A stretch of 42,093 nt of DNA from Amphritea sp. (GCA_025800245.1 JAOXSA010000314.1:1-42093), one strand, 5' to 3'; positions 18,031 through 26,221 are shown, numbered from the stretch's first letter. Notes: generated from the letters alone by a model not told the origin. Numbers and translations: made by a program.

Positions 18031-18549
18031 TTACTGCGAATCTTTAACCGGAGTTACACCAAGCACAACCAAACGGGGCCCACCAGAATAGTTATAAATA
18101 TGAACCGCATAGATCTCTAGCTCAGTTCCAACACTATAATTCTTCAATTGGTGCGCTACAGCATCAGACAAGTACACCCCTAGCACAGGTCCTTCGTGAA
18201 GCCCTAGGAATGCTGAATGATTAATTACCGCCCCTTTGTCCTGCACAACAAACTGCTGATCTGTCCATAATGCAAAAGCATCATAAACAAGACTAAAACT
18301 ACCAAGCTTTGGCATCGACATTAAAAAAGCCTGAAAGCGCACAGGAGAAGGCTGCAACATTAAGCGATGTTTTTTTTCAGCCATATCATCAGCAATTTGA
18401 TTTTCAATGTAGAATTTTGCTAAATCAACTTCCTCAAACAGCTCTTGAGCAGGTGAATGATCAACTGATTGAGCATGAACCGGCATATTCAGAAAAAAAA
18501 TAAAAAAAAGCGCTAATAATTTAAGAACCCTGTCCATATCCAGTAACAC
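18031..18549 (-). CDS. Secreted hypothetical protein within pilus cluster
   Basis: This protein (172 aa from GTG 18549, or 168 from ATG 18537) has a clear signal peptide ending near PVHA. The exported domain contains no Cys and has several beta-rich segments. I do not recognise a family. It lies between the major prepilin gene, from which a terminator-like hairpin separates it, and the PilM-PilN gene 32 nt downstream. A periplasmic accessory role in the same machine is the simplest inference. Confidence 0.65.
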   Translation of the reverse strand: MLLDMDRVLKLLALFFIFFLNMPVHAQSVDHSPAQELFEEVDLAKFYIENQIADDMAEKKHRLMLQPSPVRFQAFLMSMPKLGSFSLVYDAFALWTDQQFVVQDKGAVINHSAFLGLHEGPVLGVYLSDAVAHQLKNYSVGTELEIYAVHIYNYSGGPRLVVLGVTPVKDSQ

Positions 18550-18566
18550 GCCTTACAACATACTGA

Positions 18567-18599
18567 AAACAAAAGGCCGGTCAGGTTGCCCCACCGGCC
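18567..18599 (-). terminator. Terminator after major prepilin gene
   Basis: On the minus strand, GGCCGGT pairs with ACCGGCC around an 11-nt loop and is followed by TTTTGTTTT. It lies about 35 nt past the prepilin stop and before the next gene. This would let pilin mRNA accumulate while some read-through supplies the assembly genes. Confidence 0.75.
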
Positions 18600-18632
18600 C
18601 GAAGGTATTTACACCTTTAACCGGCTAGCCGA

Positions 18633-19670
18633 TTAGATAGTGTTACGGGTACCATCCCATTCACCCAGCTCTTCCTCTTTGGTGTCACCAGCGCCATCTA
18701 CAATACCTGCCAGCTGAGGATGGTCCAGAGCTTCAAATGCAGTACCGTCATGCTCTGCAATCTTAAACAGTGCAATAAAGCGATTGTACTGCTCACCGGA
18801 TACGTGACGGTATGCAGGTACGGTAGTCATCCCCCCCAGCTTGGAAGCATCAAACAGAGAAGCAGATGGCCCAATACCTACCGCCAGCAGTCTCGGCGTA
18901 CCAGAAACCGGGGCTGCATGAGTACCAGAAACACCTGTACCCAGGATACGGGAAGCAGAGCCACTCCATACTGACACTTCAATACCAGTTGCTACAGGAA
19001 CCGAAATACCGCAACCGTTACCTTCAGTATTCATAAACATATTACCAGCAACCATAGCATTACCCTTACTTGCAATAGAGTCACGCAGGTCATTATCATT
19101 TTCACACTCTACTACTGCCCCAGTCGCAAAACCATCCGCACCTGAAACGGCTACAGCAGTACCATCCTTGTCATATGCCAGATCGCGGTTTACGTACATA
19201 AGAGACTTAATACCCAGTTGACCCAGCGCACTGGCTTCAGCGGCAGTCAGGGTGTGGGCCGCAATATCTTCAATCGCCAGAATTGCATCATCACCAGCAT
19301 TGTCAATCGCACCATATGTCGGAGAACCAGATGGATCATCAACTGCACGAAGAGAATCAAATCCAGTAGGGAACTGATTCTTCTGCAGAACACGGTAAGT
19401 ACGAATACCCTTGTTCATTTCATCCATCATTGCAACGTGTGCAGCAGCTGCAGCACGTGCATCAGTATCCTGCAGAGCGATAGTCGCAGTACCCGCGATA
19501 GCCGCCAGGATAGCGACAACAACCAGCAGTTCCAGCAGAGTGAAACCGCCCTGCTTACCTTTCAGTGCTTTTGCTTTTTCGCGCAGCTCAGCATCCTGAA
19601 TGTCGTTAACGTTAACTTTAGAGAATTTAGCCATCAGCGCAGCGCGCTTGCTCATCAGAGAATTAAACAT
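18633..19670 (-). CDS. Large type IV prepilin, probable major subunit, 42-residue leader
   Basis: This 345-aa prepilin has the cleavage motif KGKQGG / FTLLELLVVVA, with Glu5 at residue 47 and a hydrophobic helix to about residue 65. The leader of 42 residues is very long; class IVa leaders are about 5-10 residues and class IVb about 15-30. The mature 303-residue subunit is also large, with a Cys pair (near VVECEND and GNGCGIS). It has its own long leader region, a downstream terminator and a nearby strong promoter, which fits a highly expressed major subunit. In-frame ATGs at residues 6 and 13 could shorten the leader to 37 or 30. Confidence 0.82.
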   Translation of the reverse strand: MFNSLMSKRAALMAKFSKVNVNDIQDAELREKAKALKGKQGGFTLLELLVVVAILAAIAGTATIALQDTDARAAAAAHVAMMDEMNKGIRTYRVLQKNQFPTGFDSLRAVDDPSGSPTYGAIDNAGDDAILAIEDIAAHTLTAAEASALGQLGIKSLMYVNRDLAYDKDGTAVAVSGADGFATGAVVECENDNDLRDSIASKGNAMVAGNMFMNTEGNGCGISVPVATGIEVSVWSGSASRILGTGVSGTHAAPVSGTPRLLAVGIGPSASLFDASKLGGMTTVPAYRHVSGEQYNRFIALFKIAEHDGTAFEALDHPQLAGIVDGAGDTKEEELGEWDGTRNTI

Positions 19671-19928
19671 TTGTTACTTTTCCAAAAATAAGTAAGTTAA
19701 ATATTTAAGACCTTGCCAAGAGCAGACTCCCCCCGCGGAAGCTTTGTCATCTTTACAGTCTTAGTTTCAGTTTTAATGGCCTTTCAGCCCCGCTTCCATT
19801 GGCGCCGTCTCCCCTTGAGACTGAAGCGATCCGCTTCGCGCCGTTTCAGAGTCAGCTCCATTGACTCCTACTTAAATCCTTTTTCACATACCCAGAGTCC
19901 GATTTCCGGGTAACAACTTAACTTTAAA
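19671..19928 (-). other. Long leader of the prepilin gene with possible 25-codon uORF
   Basis: This stretch between the 93-aa gene and the prepilin ORF is unusually long for the cluster. It holds a GAAGCG atc CGCTTC hairpin and a short minus-strand frame from ATG 19861 to TGA 19784. The frame has AGGAG 3 nt upstream and encodes a basic 25-residue peptide starting MELTLKRREADRF. The hairpin lies inside that frame. A structured or translated leader controlling pilin synthesis is possible. Confidence 0.35.
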
Positions 19929-20210
19929 TCAGGCCAGAATATCCCGCTTCAGAATCGCCTTGATCGGCGACTCTTCTTTCAGCGCTTCGGCGCAATCCAG
20001 CACATAGCGGTATTGCTTACCACAGTGCAGAATCACCTCCTTCTGACCCCGACGCAGAATCTTGAACTCAACCCGGATATCACCGTAGCCATCATGCACA
20101 AAGGTATCCGCGTAAAGATCAAACAGCTTTTCCAGAACCTGGCGATGTTGTCCCTGCTCATCCAGCTTTACCGCTTTACTTCCAGACTGAGCCACACTTT
20201 GTTGAGTCAC
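19929..20210 (-). CDS. Hypothetical 93-aa cytoplasmic protein
   Basis: This small soluble protein has no signal peptide or membrane segment and an alpha/beta-like composition (DGYGDIRVEFKILRRGQ). I do not recognise the family. It is the first gene downstream of a good sigma-70-like promoter overlapped by a Fur-like box, and it precedes the large prepilin gene. The start ATG 20210 is followed by codons of normal composition. A regulatory or chaperone role for the pilin would be guesswork. Confidence 0.65.
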   Translation of the reverse strand: MTQQSVAQSGSKAVKLDEQGQHRQVLEKLFDLYADTFVHDGYGDIRVEFKILRRGQKEVILHCGKQYRYVLDCAEALKEESPIKAILKRDILA

Positions 20211-20276
20211 TTATCCTTACTCCTCTAACCGCTCTAACAGAGAACCAGATCTTTCTGAATAGAGGCTTAATCTAAG

Positions 20277-20313
20277 TGAGAACGATTATTGTTTAGATAG
20301 ACATTTAAGTCAA
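20277..20313 (-). promoter_or_regulatory. Promoter overlapped by Fur-like box
   Basis: On the minus strand, TTGACT (20308-20313) and AATAAT (20285-20290) are separated by 17 bp, each 5 of 6 to the sigma-70 consensus. The Fur-like 15-mer at 20277-20291 matches TGATAATNATTATCA at 10 of 14 positions and covers the -10, the usual repressor position. It would drive the 93-aa gene and the prepilin. Confidence 0.6.
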
Positions 20314-20346
20314 CAGAGAATTAAAATATTTTGTAAAAAAGTAAAA

Positions 20347-20604
20347 TTACTGTTCCTGATAGATAAAACGCGGGGCGACAGCGCTTTCAGACTTCACACG
20401 CGGGGTAAATTCAACAAAGTACCCACCATCAACCTCTTCGCGACTGAACACGTACATCACCAGCTTTGCTTCATTGGATTCAGCAGACAAATCATCGACC
20501 TGATTTGCCTTATGCACACCGACCTCGGTATCAGCCGCAGCCGGAATTGTTTTACAACCCTGCAATACAAACAGCGTCATGATCAGTACAAACAATCTCA
20601 TCAT
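20347..20604 (-). CDS. Small lipoprotein, possible secretin pilotin
   Basis: This 85-aa protein has a lipoprotein signal peptide with lipobox LQGC (Cys17 from the first Met). The mature part is about 68 residues. Its start overlaps the secretin stop (ATGA; 20604 or 20601 are both Met codons). A small lipoprotein coupled to a secretin gene suggests a pilotin-like or secretin-associated role, but no pilotin family motif is recognised. Confidence 0.7.
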   Translation of the reverse strand: MMRLFVLIMTLFVLQGCKTIPAAADTEVGVHKANQVDDLSAESNEAKLVMYVFSREEVDGGYFVEFTPRVKSESAVAPRFIYQEQ

Positions 20605-22631
20605 CTGCTTCTCCGGTTATATTCACTCAAAACCTGATCGAACGGCCGATCGGACAACAGGTACAACTTCCCGGAATCTCCAGCAGAGCCAAAACGACTC
20701 AGTTGCTCATGATTCACAGCCGCGGCAAGCCAGCCCCCCGACAGGGTTGAAAGATCAATCGGCTTCACCGAATCCCCCTGATTCCGCATTTTCAGCGATG
20801 TGACATAGAGACCGTTTTTTTGCCATCCGGCTAACGGCCAGACACTGAGATCATCATCCCTGAACAGGAAAGACAGAGGAGCAATCGGAACCGGCTCCTC
20901 AACAACACCGGGCGGTAAACTTTCACCACTGCCCGCCGCAAGACGAATAAGCTCGACAAAGTCTCTGTCACTGTACTCTGCAGAACGTTTCGAACCCGCA
21001 TCAAGATCATGAGACTCCTGATTCTGATCATATCCCAGCTCGGCGATCAGCCTGGATTTCTCAGCAGACTCCTCGGGCGCAACCAGTACATGGGGTGTAA
21101 TCAGCATCACATACTGTGACTTAGCATAGGTAGACTTCCGGTAACGAAACAGCTCACCGATCCCGGGTATATCCCCCAATAGAGGCACAACACTCTCTTC
21201 CACCGAATCCTCTTCCCGAACCATTCCGCCCAGGGCAACTGTTAGACCATCTTTCGCAACAACAATCGTCTTTACGTTAGTCTCATCAACAGAATCCAGC
21301 GCAACAGTTTCGATTGCGTTGGTAGTGTTATTAAAGAAAGGGAAATTAAGACCACCCCGTTTTATAACGGAAGAGTCCTGAATGATATCGATAGTCACAG
21401 TACGATCAGCGTTAACACTGGGCAACATCACCAATGTATTACCAACATTGCGTCTTTCTGTCTGAAGCGTCTGGGTTGTCTCTGAAGTCCTGTCACCATT
21501 GTTATTTGCCTGAGAGAACGTCGTTGAAGTAGTCAGACCGGTTGCGATCACCTGCTCACCACCAATAAATAATCGCGCTGGGCGATTGTTGGACGCAATG
21601 ATGACAGGCTTGGCAACGATATCCGCCTGATTTTCTTCGAGCAACAAACTGATTCGAGCATTGATATAGCGACTCAGAAAGCTGTAATACCCTCCTGTCG
21701 CAGAGTCGAAGCCCAGGCTATTTCCGGTAATTGTCTGATTTAAACCTTCATCACTGAAGCTCAGATCAAAGTCCTGAGTAAAACCATCTCCGGTGTTGAC
21801 CTCCACAATTTTCATCTCCAGCAGAACCTGCGGAGTAGGCTTATCACTTTCCCGAATCAGAGCCGCAATTTCCGCCATCGCATTTTCATCACTGGTTCGA
21901 ACAAACAGCAGATTATGTATCCTGTTCGTCGCGATAAAGATTGGCGTCTTTGCTCCGAGAATACTGCCGACACGTGACTCATCAACCACCTGTCGCTCGC
22001 CCAATTGCCTTAGCTCTCCGGCTTTTAGTCCCTGCTGATCAATGCCACTATCAGCCTGGCCTTCATCCAGATCATCTCCCCGATCCAGATCCTGCAGCTC
22101 AACGACCTCATCATCTTCAGAGGACTCAACTTCTACCGTTGTTACCTCATCAGCAGAGTCATACTCCAAGCCCTGAAAATCATCATTATTCTTCTGCAGG
22201 GACAACTTTACCCGGTCACCAAACAAACTCTGAATCGTCACTGCCGTGGCACTGACATTCTGATGGCGCAGGGTAAATGTCCGAATCTGATCCTCACGAT
22301 GAACAACAATGTCATCCTGATACTGCCGCTCAGTCATAATGATGTAACTGTCATTTTCCCGGTTATAGCGATACCAGAGCCCGGTTACCCTCGCGACCAT
22401 ATCTACCGCATGTTTCAGGGTGGTTTGCTGCAACAGTAGGGTTACCCGCTCATCTCCAGCCTCTTTAGTCACCGCAATATTAGAACCACTGAGACTGGCC
22501 AGGATACGTGCAGCATCACTGACCGAGGCATCCTTAAACTCAACCTGATCCAGCTTCTCTGCCGCCTGCACAGCGGATGACAACAGCAGAGCCACCATAA
22601 TAAAGACACGAAGAAAGTTGTTACGCCCCAT
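20601..22631 (-). CDS. Secretin (GspD/PilQ/MshL family)
   Basis: This 676-aa outer-membrane secretin has a signal peptide (1-23), an STN-like N0 domain (about 26-100), N-domain segments (about 112-150 and 215-265) and the secretin core (about 268-518). The family signature VPLLGDIPGIGELFR is at 482-496. Between the two N segments lies a strongly acidic insert (about 150-200, rich in Asp and Glu). A C-terminal extension of about 150 residues follows the core and may bind a pilotin or cell wall. It overlaps the PilP-like gene by 1 nt and the lipoprotein gene by 4 nt. Confidence 0.9.
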   Translation of the reverse strand: MGRNNFLRVFIMVALLLSSAVQAAEKLDQVEFKDASVSDAARILASLSGSNIAVTKEAGDERVTLLLQQTTLKHAVDMVARVTGLWYRYNRENDSYIIMTERQYQDDIVVHREDQIRTFTLRHQNVSATAVTIQSLFGDRVKLSLQKNNDDFQGLEYDSADEVTTVEVESSEDDEVVELQDLDRGDDLDEGQADSGIDQQGLKAGELRQLGERQVVDESRVGSILGAKTPIFIATNRIHNLLFVRTSDENAMAEIAALIRESDKPTPQVLLEMKIVEVNTGDGFTQDFDLSFSDEGLNQTITGNSLGFDSATGGYYSFLSRYINARISLLLEENQADIVAKPVIIASNNRPARLFIGGEQVIATGLTTSTTFSQANNNGDRTSETTQTLQTERRNVGNTLVMLPSVNADRTVTIDIIQDSSVIKRGGLNFPFFNNTTNAIETVALDSVDETNVKTIVVAKDGLTVALGGMVREEDSVEESVVPLLGDIPGIGELFRYRKSTYAKSQYVMLITPHVLVAPEESAEKSRLIAELGYDQNQESHDLDAGSKRSAEYSDRDFVELIRLAAGSGESLPPGVVEEPVPIAPLSFLFRDDDLSVWPLAGWQKNGLYVTSLKMRNQGDSVKPIDLSTLSGGWLAAAVNHEQLSRFGSAGDSGKLYLLSDRPFDQVLSEYNRRSR

Positions 22632-23179
22632 TACTGCACCACCATCTTTTCACCCTTACCGCCCAGCACACCGGTTTCCACAATCAGATTCAGGGAGTTA
22701 ATTTCGACAACTTTAATCACCACATCACTGCTGATGGGCTGCAGACCGATAGTGTCACCCTCTGCTACCACCAGGGTGCCAATACCATCAATGTTAAGCA
22801 GCGCTGAGCGCTTCTTCCCACTGGCAATAAATCCCTGAAAGTTCATTTTTGGTAAAACCGCACGAAAGCTTCTGAAGCCACCACCACTGCCATCAGCATT
22901 GGCTGGTGTCTTAATTCCCGCCTGCGGCACAAAGGCTGGCGGTTTATTGGAAATAGTCGAAGGTACAATCGGAGCCTGCTGCATCTGCTCGGCAAAAGGA
23001 TCCCGGGCTCCGTTACGCATACGCTGATTTAACTGCTCATCAATAGAGCGATAGTAAGCCTCAAGTTGCTCAAGGTTCTTATCAAGATCGGAGTTGCCAG
23101 AAGCTACTGGCTTTTCTGATTCGGCCATCACCCCCGCACTGAACAACAACACAGCCAGTAGCTTTATCCAGTTATTCAC
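22631..23179 (-). CDS. PilP/GspC/MshK-like periplasmic protein
   Basis: This 182-aa protein has a signal peptide (1-19), a short coiled segment (about 30-55), an RDPF motif typical of PilP and MshK-type proteins (about 59-62), a Pro/Gly linker and a C-terminal HR-like beta domain (about 110-182). Such proteins connect the PilN/PilO complex to the secretin N0 domain. Its stop overlaps the secretin start. A Fur-like box is about 100 nt upstream. Confidence 0.78.
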   Translation of the reverse strand: MNNWIKLLAVLLFSAGVMAESEKPVASGNSDLDKNLEQLEAYYRSIDEQLNQRMRNGARDPFAEQMQQAPIVPSTISNKPPAFVPQAGIKTPANADGSGGGFRSFRAVLPKMNFQGFIASGKKRSALLNIDGIGTLVVAEGDTIGLQPISSDVVIKVVEINSLNLIVETGVLGGKGEKMVVQ

Positions 23180-23282
23180 AACATCCTCGTCCGATCAGAA
23201 ATTTAGAAACCACCCAAACACCCCATAAAATTACGTCTTCAGGCGGCGACATTCTGCGCCATTAAAGAAACAAAATCAATAA

Positions 23283-23303
23283 TGAGAATAATTACTATTT
23301 ATA
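23283..23303 (-). promoter_or_regulatory. Possible -10 element with adjoining Fur-like box
   Basis: TATAAA on the minus strand (23298-23303) is followed directly by TGAGAATAATTACTA, read on the plus strand at 23283-23297, which matches the Fur core at 11 of 14 positions. I see no good -35. It lies in the gap between the Sel1-repeat gene and the PilP-like gene. Confidence 0.4.
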
Positions 23304-23310
23304 GTATTTT

Positions 23311-24636
23311 TTAAATATTGATATTACTCAGCTTTTCTCTGGCTTTCTGATAGCCTAACTCAGCAGCCTGACTGTAATACTGACGTGCCAGATCGGTACT
23401 GCGATCAGATAACAGACCCGATTCGTAAATCTGTCCCAGACTGAATAACGCTCTGGGGTTTTCTGGATACTGCTGCAGCAACCCTACAGCGCGGGCAATC
23501 TCTCTTCTCTGACTCACCAGCAACACAGCAAGGTTGATAGCGCCTCGCTCATGCCCCTGGATCTGAGCCTTATGATATAGAGCTTCAGCTTTGACCAAAT
23601 CCACAGGTACACCCAGTCCCTGCTCATAGAGAGAGCCCAGATTACTCATTGCTGGTGCAAAGCCTTTACTGGCAGCCTGTTCATACCAGTACCGAGCCAT
23701 CGCAAAATCCTGCTCAATTGACTCACCTCTCCGCCACAGCATCCCCAGCCGGTTCATCGCAGCAATATTTCCAGCTGTCGCATGCTCATGCATCCGCTTC
23801 AGAGCTTCAGATTCGCTGACAGGGACGCTCTCGATAGAGACATTGAAAAGATATTGCTGCCCCCCTGGCACCTTTTTATCTACCGCCATCAACAGATATC
23901 GCCGGACACTGCGAAGGGAAACATCTACCCCGATACCCAGCGCGTAGCATTGCGCCAACAGTAACAAGGCTGGATCAAAGCCACCGTCATAAGCCCTGCT
24001 CAACAAAGAAACCGTTTCTACGCCTTCATGATAAGAGAGTGATCCACTCATCCTGATCGATGCCATCAGCGCCAGTGCTTCAGCCTGGTCCTTTGAGGCT
24101 CTCTCCAGCCATGCGAGCGCCTCCGGGTATTGACCACGGTGATACGCAAGACGCCCCAGCGCCAATTGAGCAACCGAGCTATTCAGACCCGCTGCACGAC
24201 GAAGCCAGCTTATTGCACCATCCGGATCACTCTCTCTGATCTGATCGGCCAGCAGTACTTGTGCCGGAACCCAATCCTGCTCAGCTGCGTCACGCAACAT
24301 GTTTAATGCGTTATGCCGTTTATCTATATCTGACTGAATCTGCAAAAGCAGCGCTTTAGCCAATAGATACTGAGCCTCGGGACGACCAGACTGAGTAGCC
24401 TTTTCAAGCCAGTAAACAGCCCACTGAAGCTGCTCTTTGTCGCTGCCACTACCCATCGATAGCAACGCCTTATCCGCCAGACTTAACTGCGCCCGGTAAT
24501 TTCCGGATTCAGCGGCCTCGACAAGAGACGTTGCCTGCTGCCTGTACCACCATGATCTGAAACCCGACTCATTATTATCGGCCGATGCTGATGCGCACCA
24601 GGGCATAAAAATAAGCACACAAACAAACCACTTCAT
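23311..24636 (-). CDS. Sel1-repeat (TPR-like) periplasmic protein
   Basis: This protein has a signal peptide (MKWFVCVLIFMPWCASASA) and then about ten Sel1/TPR-like repeats of 36 residues along its whole length. Clear examples are LGMLWRRGESIEQDFAMA, LGSLYEQGLGVPVDLVKAEA and LGQIYESGLLSDRST. Such scaffolds mediate protein contacts; MSHA loci have a TPR protein, MshN, in a comparable place. The start is uncertain: TTG 24648 gives 445 aa and ATG 24636 gives a better signal peptide, but neither has a clear ribosome site. Confidence 0.82.
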   Translation of the reverse strand: MKWFVCVLIFMPWCASASADNNESGFRSWWYRQQATSLVEAAESGNYRAQLSLADKALLSMGSGSDKEQLQWAVYWLEKATQSGRPEAQYLLAKALLLQIQSDIDKRHNALNMLRDAAEQDWVPAQVLLADQIRESDPDGAISWLRRAAGLNSSVAQLALGRLAYHRGQYPEALAWLERASKDQAEALALMASIRMSGSLSYHEGVETVSLLSRAYDGGFDPALLLLAQCYALGIGVDVSLRSVRRYLLMAVDKKVPGGQQYLFNVSIESVPVSESEALKRMHEHATAGNIAAMNRLGMLWRRGESIEQDFAMARYWYEQAASKGFAPAMSNLGSLYEQGLGVPVDLVKAEALYHKAQIQGHERGAINLAVLLVSQRREIARAVGLLQQYPENPRALFSLGQIYESGLLSDRSTDLARQYYSQAAELGYQKAREKLSNINI

Positions 24637-24670
24637 AAAAACCGGCAACCATTTTTGGCAGCTATAAACG

Positions 24671-24698
24671 AAAAATGCCGGAGTTCCATTCCGGCATT
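24671..24698 (-). terminator. Terminator after 33-aa peptide gene
   Basis: A perfect 9-bp stem (AATGCCGGA / TCCGGCATT) with a 7-nt loop runs into a T-run on the minus strand (A71-A75 on plus). It separates the small peptide gene from the Sel1-repeat gene, so the peptide may be expressed alone or with attenuated read-through. Confidence 0.6.
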
Positions 24699-24820
24699 GG
24701 TTATTTAAATTCCCTTTCGAACTCTGGCTTCACCACTCAGAATTCAGACTCCCTGAAGACAATCCTATGTCAGACAACTCCCCGTTTCCCTCTCGCATCC
24801 TGCCAGAGGAAACAAACCGA

Positions 24821-24922
24821 TCACATACCCGGCACAATCAGCGCGAATAACATTACCGCGCCAATCGAAGCAACCACCGGCATAGTCAGATACTGAAGAC
24901 CCGATTCAACTTTTCCTTTCAT
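24821..24922 (-). CDS. 33-residue membrane peptide under Fur-box promoter
   Basis: The frame encodes MKGKVESGLQYLTMPVVASI and ends GAVMLFALIVPGM. It is a short basic/amphipathic start followed by one membrane helix (about 14-31). A good ribosome site (AAGGAG, 7 nt upstream) and a sigma-70-like promoter overlapped by a perfect Fur core support it, and a terminator follows. I know no family for it. It could be a small membrane regulator or an accessory of the pilus-like machine whose genes lie downstream. Confidence 0.65.
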   Translation of the reverse strand: MKGKVESGLQYLTMPVVASIGAVMLFALIVPGM

Positions 24923-24954
24923 CGCCGCATCTCCTTAAATCAAAGAATAAATTA

Positions 24955-24983
24955 ATGATAATGATTATCATATAGATTATCAA
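24955..24983 (-). promoter_or_regulatory. Promoter with perfect Fur box
   Basis: On the minus strand, TTGATA (24978-24983) and TATCAT (24955-24960) are 17 bp apart. The 15-mer TGATAATGATTATCA at 24956-24970 fits the Fur core at all 14 fixed positions and covers the -10. It faces the 33-aa peptide gene. It is about 150 nt from the divergent methyltransferase gene and less likely to control it. Confidence 0.8.
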
Positions 24984-25116
24984 CAATTAATTCCGGACAG
25001 AGACAGACAAGAATTTGTCGCCGCAAAACAATATCGAAACAGATATTTGCGTTATATAATCGGGAGTCTTTATATAAGATTCTTATAACAGTTTTATCAC
25101 TATCGGGAGTCAGCCC

Positions 25117-26169
25117 ATGAGCAACCTATTTACACGTCTACTGAGTGAGCGGCCTTTTCTGCTGGCCGACGGCGCACTGGGTACCAATCTGTTTGCCGTA
25201 GGCCTTGAAACCGGCGACGCTCCTGAGCTATGGAACATCGATCATCCAGACCGTATCGCCAACCTGGCGCAGCAGTTTATCGATGCCGGTTCTGACATCC
25301 TGCTGACAAACAGCTTCGGTGGTACTCATTACCGACTGGCACTGCATAAAGCTCAGGACCGCGTTCACGAACTCAACAGTGCTTCTGCCCGCATCCTGAA
25401 AGAGCTGGCCGATGCCAGCGACCGTGACATTGTTGTTGCAGGTTCCATGGGCCCTACCGGTGAGATCTTCGAGCCTAACGGCACACTGACCCACGAAGCG
25501 GCGGTAGCGGCATTCAAAGAACAGGCTGAAGCGCTGAAAGACGGCGGCTGTGATGTGCTATGGATTGAAACTATCTCTTCCACAGAGGAAGCCCGCGCCG
25601 CCTACGAGGCAGCGGAAAGTACCGGTCTGCCGGTTGTTTACACCATGAGCCTGGATACCAATGGCCGCACCATGATGGGTGTTACCGCTTCCGATCTGGT
25701 GACTCTGGGTAAAGAGTTTGACCATGCGCCAGCAGCTTGCGGTACCAACTGCGGTGTTGGCGCATCCGAAGTGGTCGCCGCCATCATGAATATGAAGATT
25801 GCTGCGGATAAGAATGAGATGGAGCCGGTTCTGATCGCAAAAGCTAACTGCGGTATCCCGGAATATGTTGACGGAAAGATCGTTTACAACGGTACCCCGG
25901 AACTGATGGCCCGTTACGCGCAGATGGTTGTTGATGCCGGTGCCCGCATTGTCGGTGGTTGTTGCGGTACCACCCCAACCCATATCGCCGCTATGTCTGA
26001 AGCACTAAAGGATTACCAGCCAGGCCAGAAGCCAGAGCTTGAAGCGGTGGAGCAGGAACTGGGCGAAGTCAGCACCGGTGCAAAAGCGCAGCTGAGTGGT
26101 GATCTCAGTGTTGCGGGCGGCTCTGCCAGTGGTGGCGGTGGTCGCCGTACCCGCCGCCGTCGTTCTTAA
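25117..26169 (+). CDS. Betaine-homocysteine S-methyltransferase family protein
   Basis: This 350-aa zinc-dependent methyltransferase of the homocysteine S-methyltransferase family starts with ADGALGTNL. It carries the zinc ligands in CGTNCG (about residue 210) and GGCCGT (about 286-291). In marine bacteria this type of enzyme uses glycine betaine or a related methyl donor to make methionine. The C-terminus is unusual: a Ser/Gly-rich linker leads to GGGGRRTRRRRS, a strongly basic tail outside the catalytic fold. A GGGAG ribosome site precedes ATG 25117, and a TATAAT-like box lies near 25055. It is probably a single-gene unit with a strong terminator downstream. Confidence 0.85.
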   Translation: MSNLFTRLLSERPFLLADGALGTNLFAVGLETGDAPELWNIDHPDRIANLAQQFIDAGSDILLTNSFGGTHYRLALHKAQDRVHELNSASARILKELADASDRDIVVAGSMGPTGEIFEPNGTLTHEAAVAAFKEQAEALKDGGCDVLWIETISSTEEARAAYEAAESTGLPVVYTMSLDTNGRTMMGVTASDLVTLGKEFDHAPAACGTNCGVGASEVVAAIMNMKIAADKNEMEPVLIAKANCGIPEYVDGKIVYNGTPELMARYAQMVVDAGARIVGGCCGTTPTHIAAMSEALKDYQPGQKPELEAVEQELGEVSTGAKAQLSGDLSVAGGSASGGGGRRTRRRRS

Positions 26170-26184
26170 CACAGACCACGTCTC

Positions 26185-26221
26185 AACAAAACAGCGACCC
26201 ACCGGGTCGCTGTTTTGTTTT
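26185..26221. terminator. Strong bidirectional-type terminator
   Basis: A 16-bp perfect stem (AACAAAACAGCGACCC / GGGTCGCTGTTTTGTT) with a 3-nt loop has a T-rich end on the plus strand and an A-rich start. It ends the methyltransferase transcript. Confidence 0.9.

Noticed and set aside
8498-24648. Plain type II secretion system
   Set aside because: A PilT-like retraction ATPase, a PilM-PilN fusion and the absence of gspH-K-type genes argue for a hybrid pilus-like machine.
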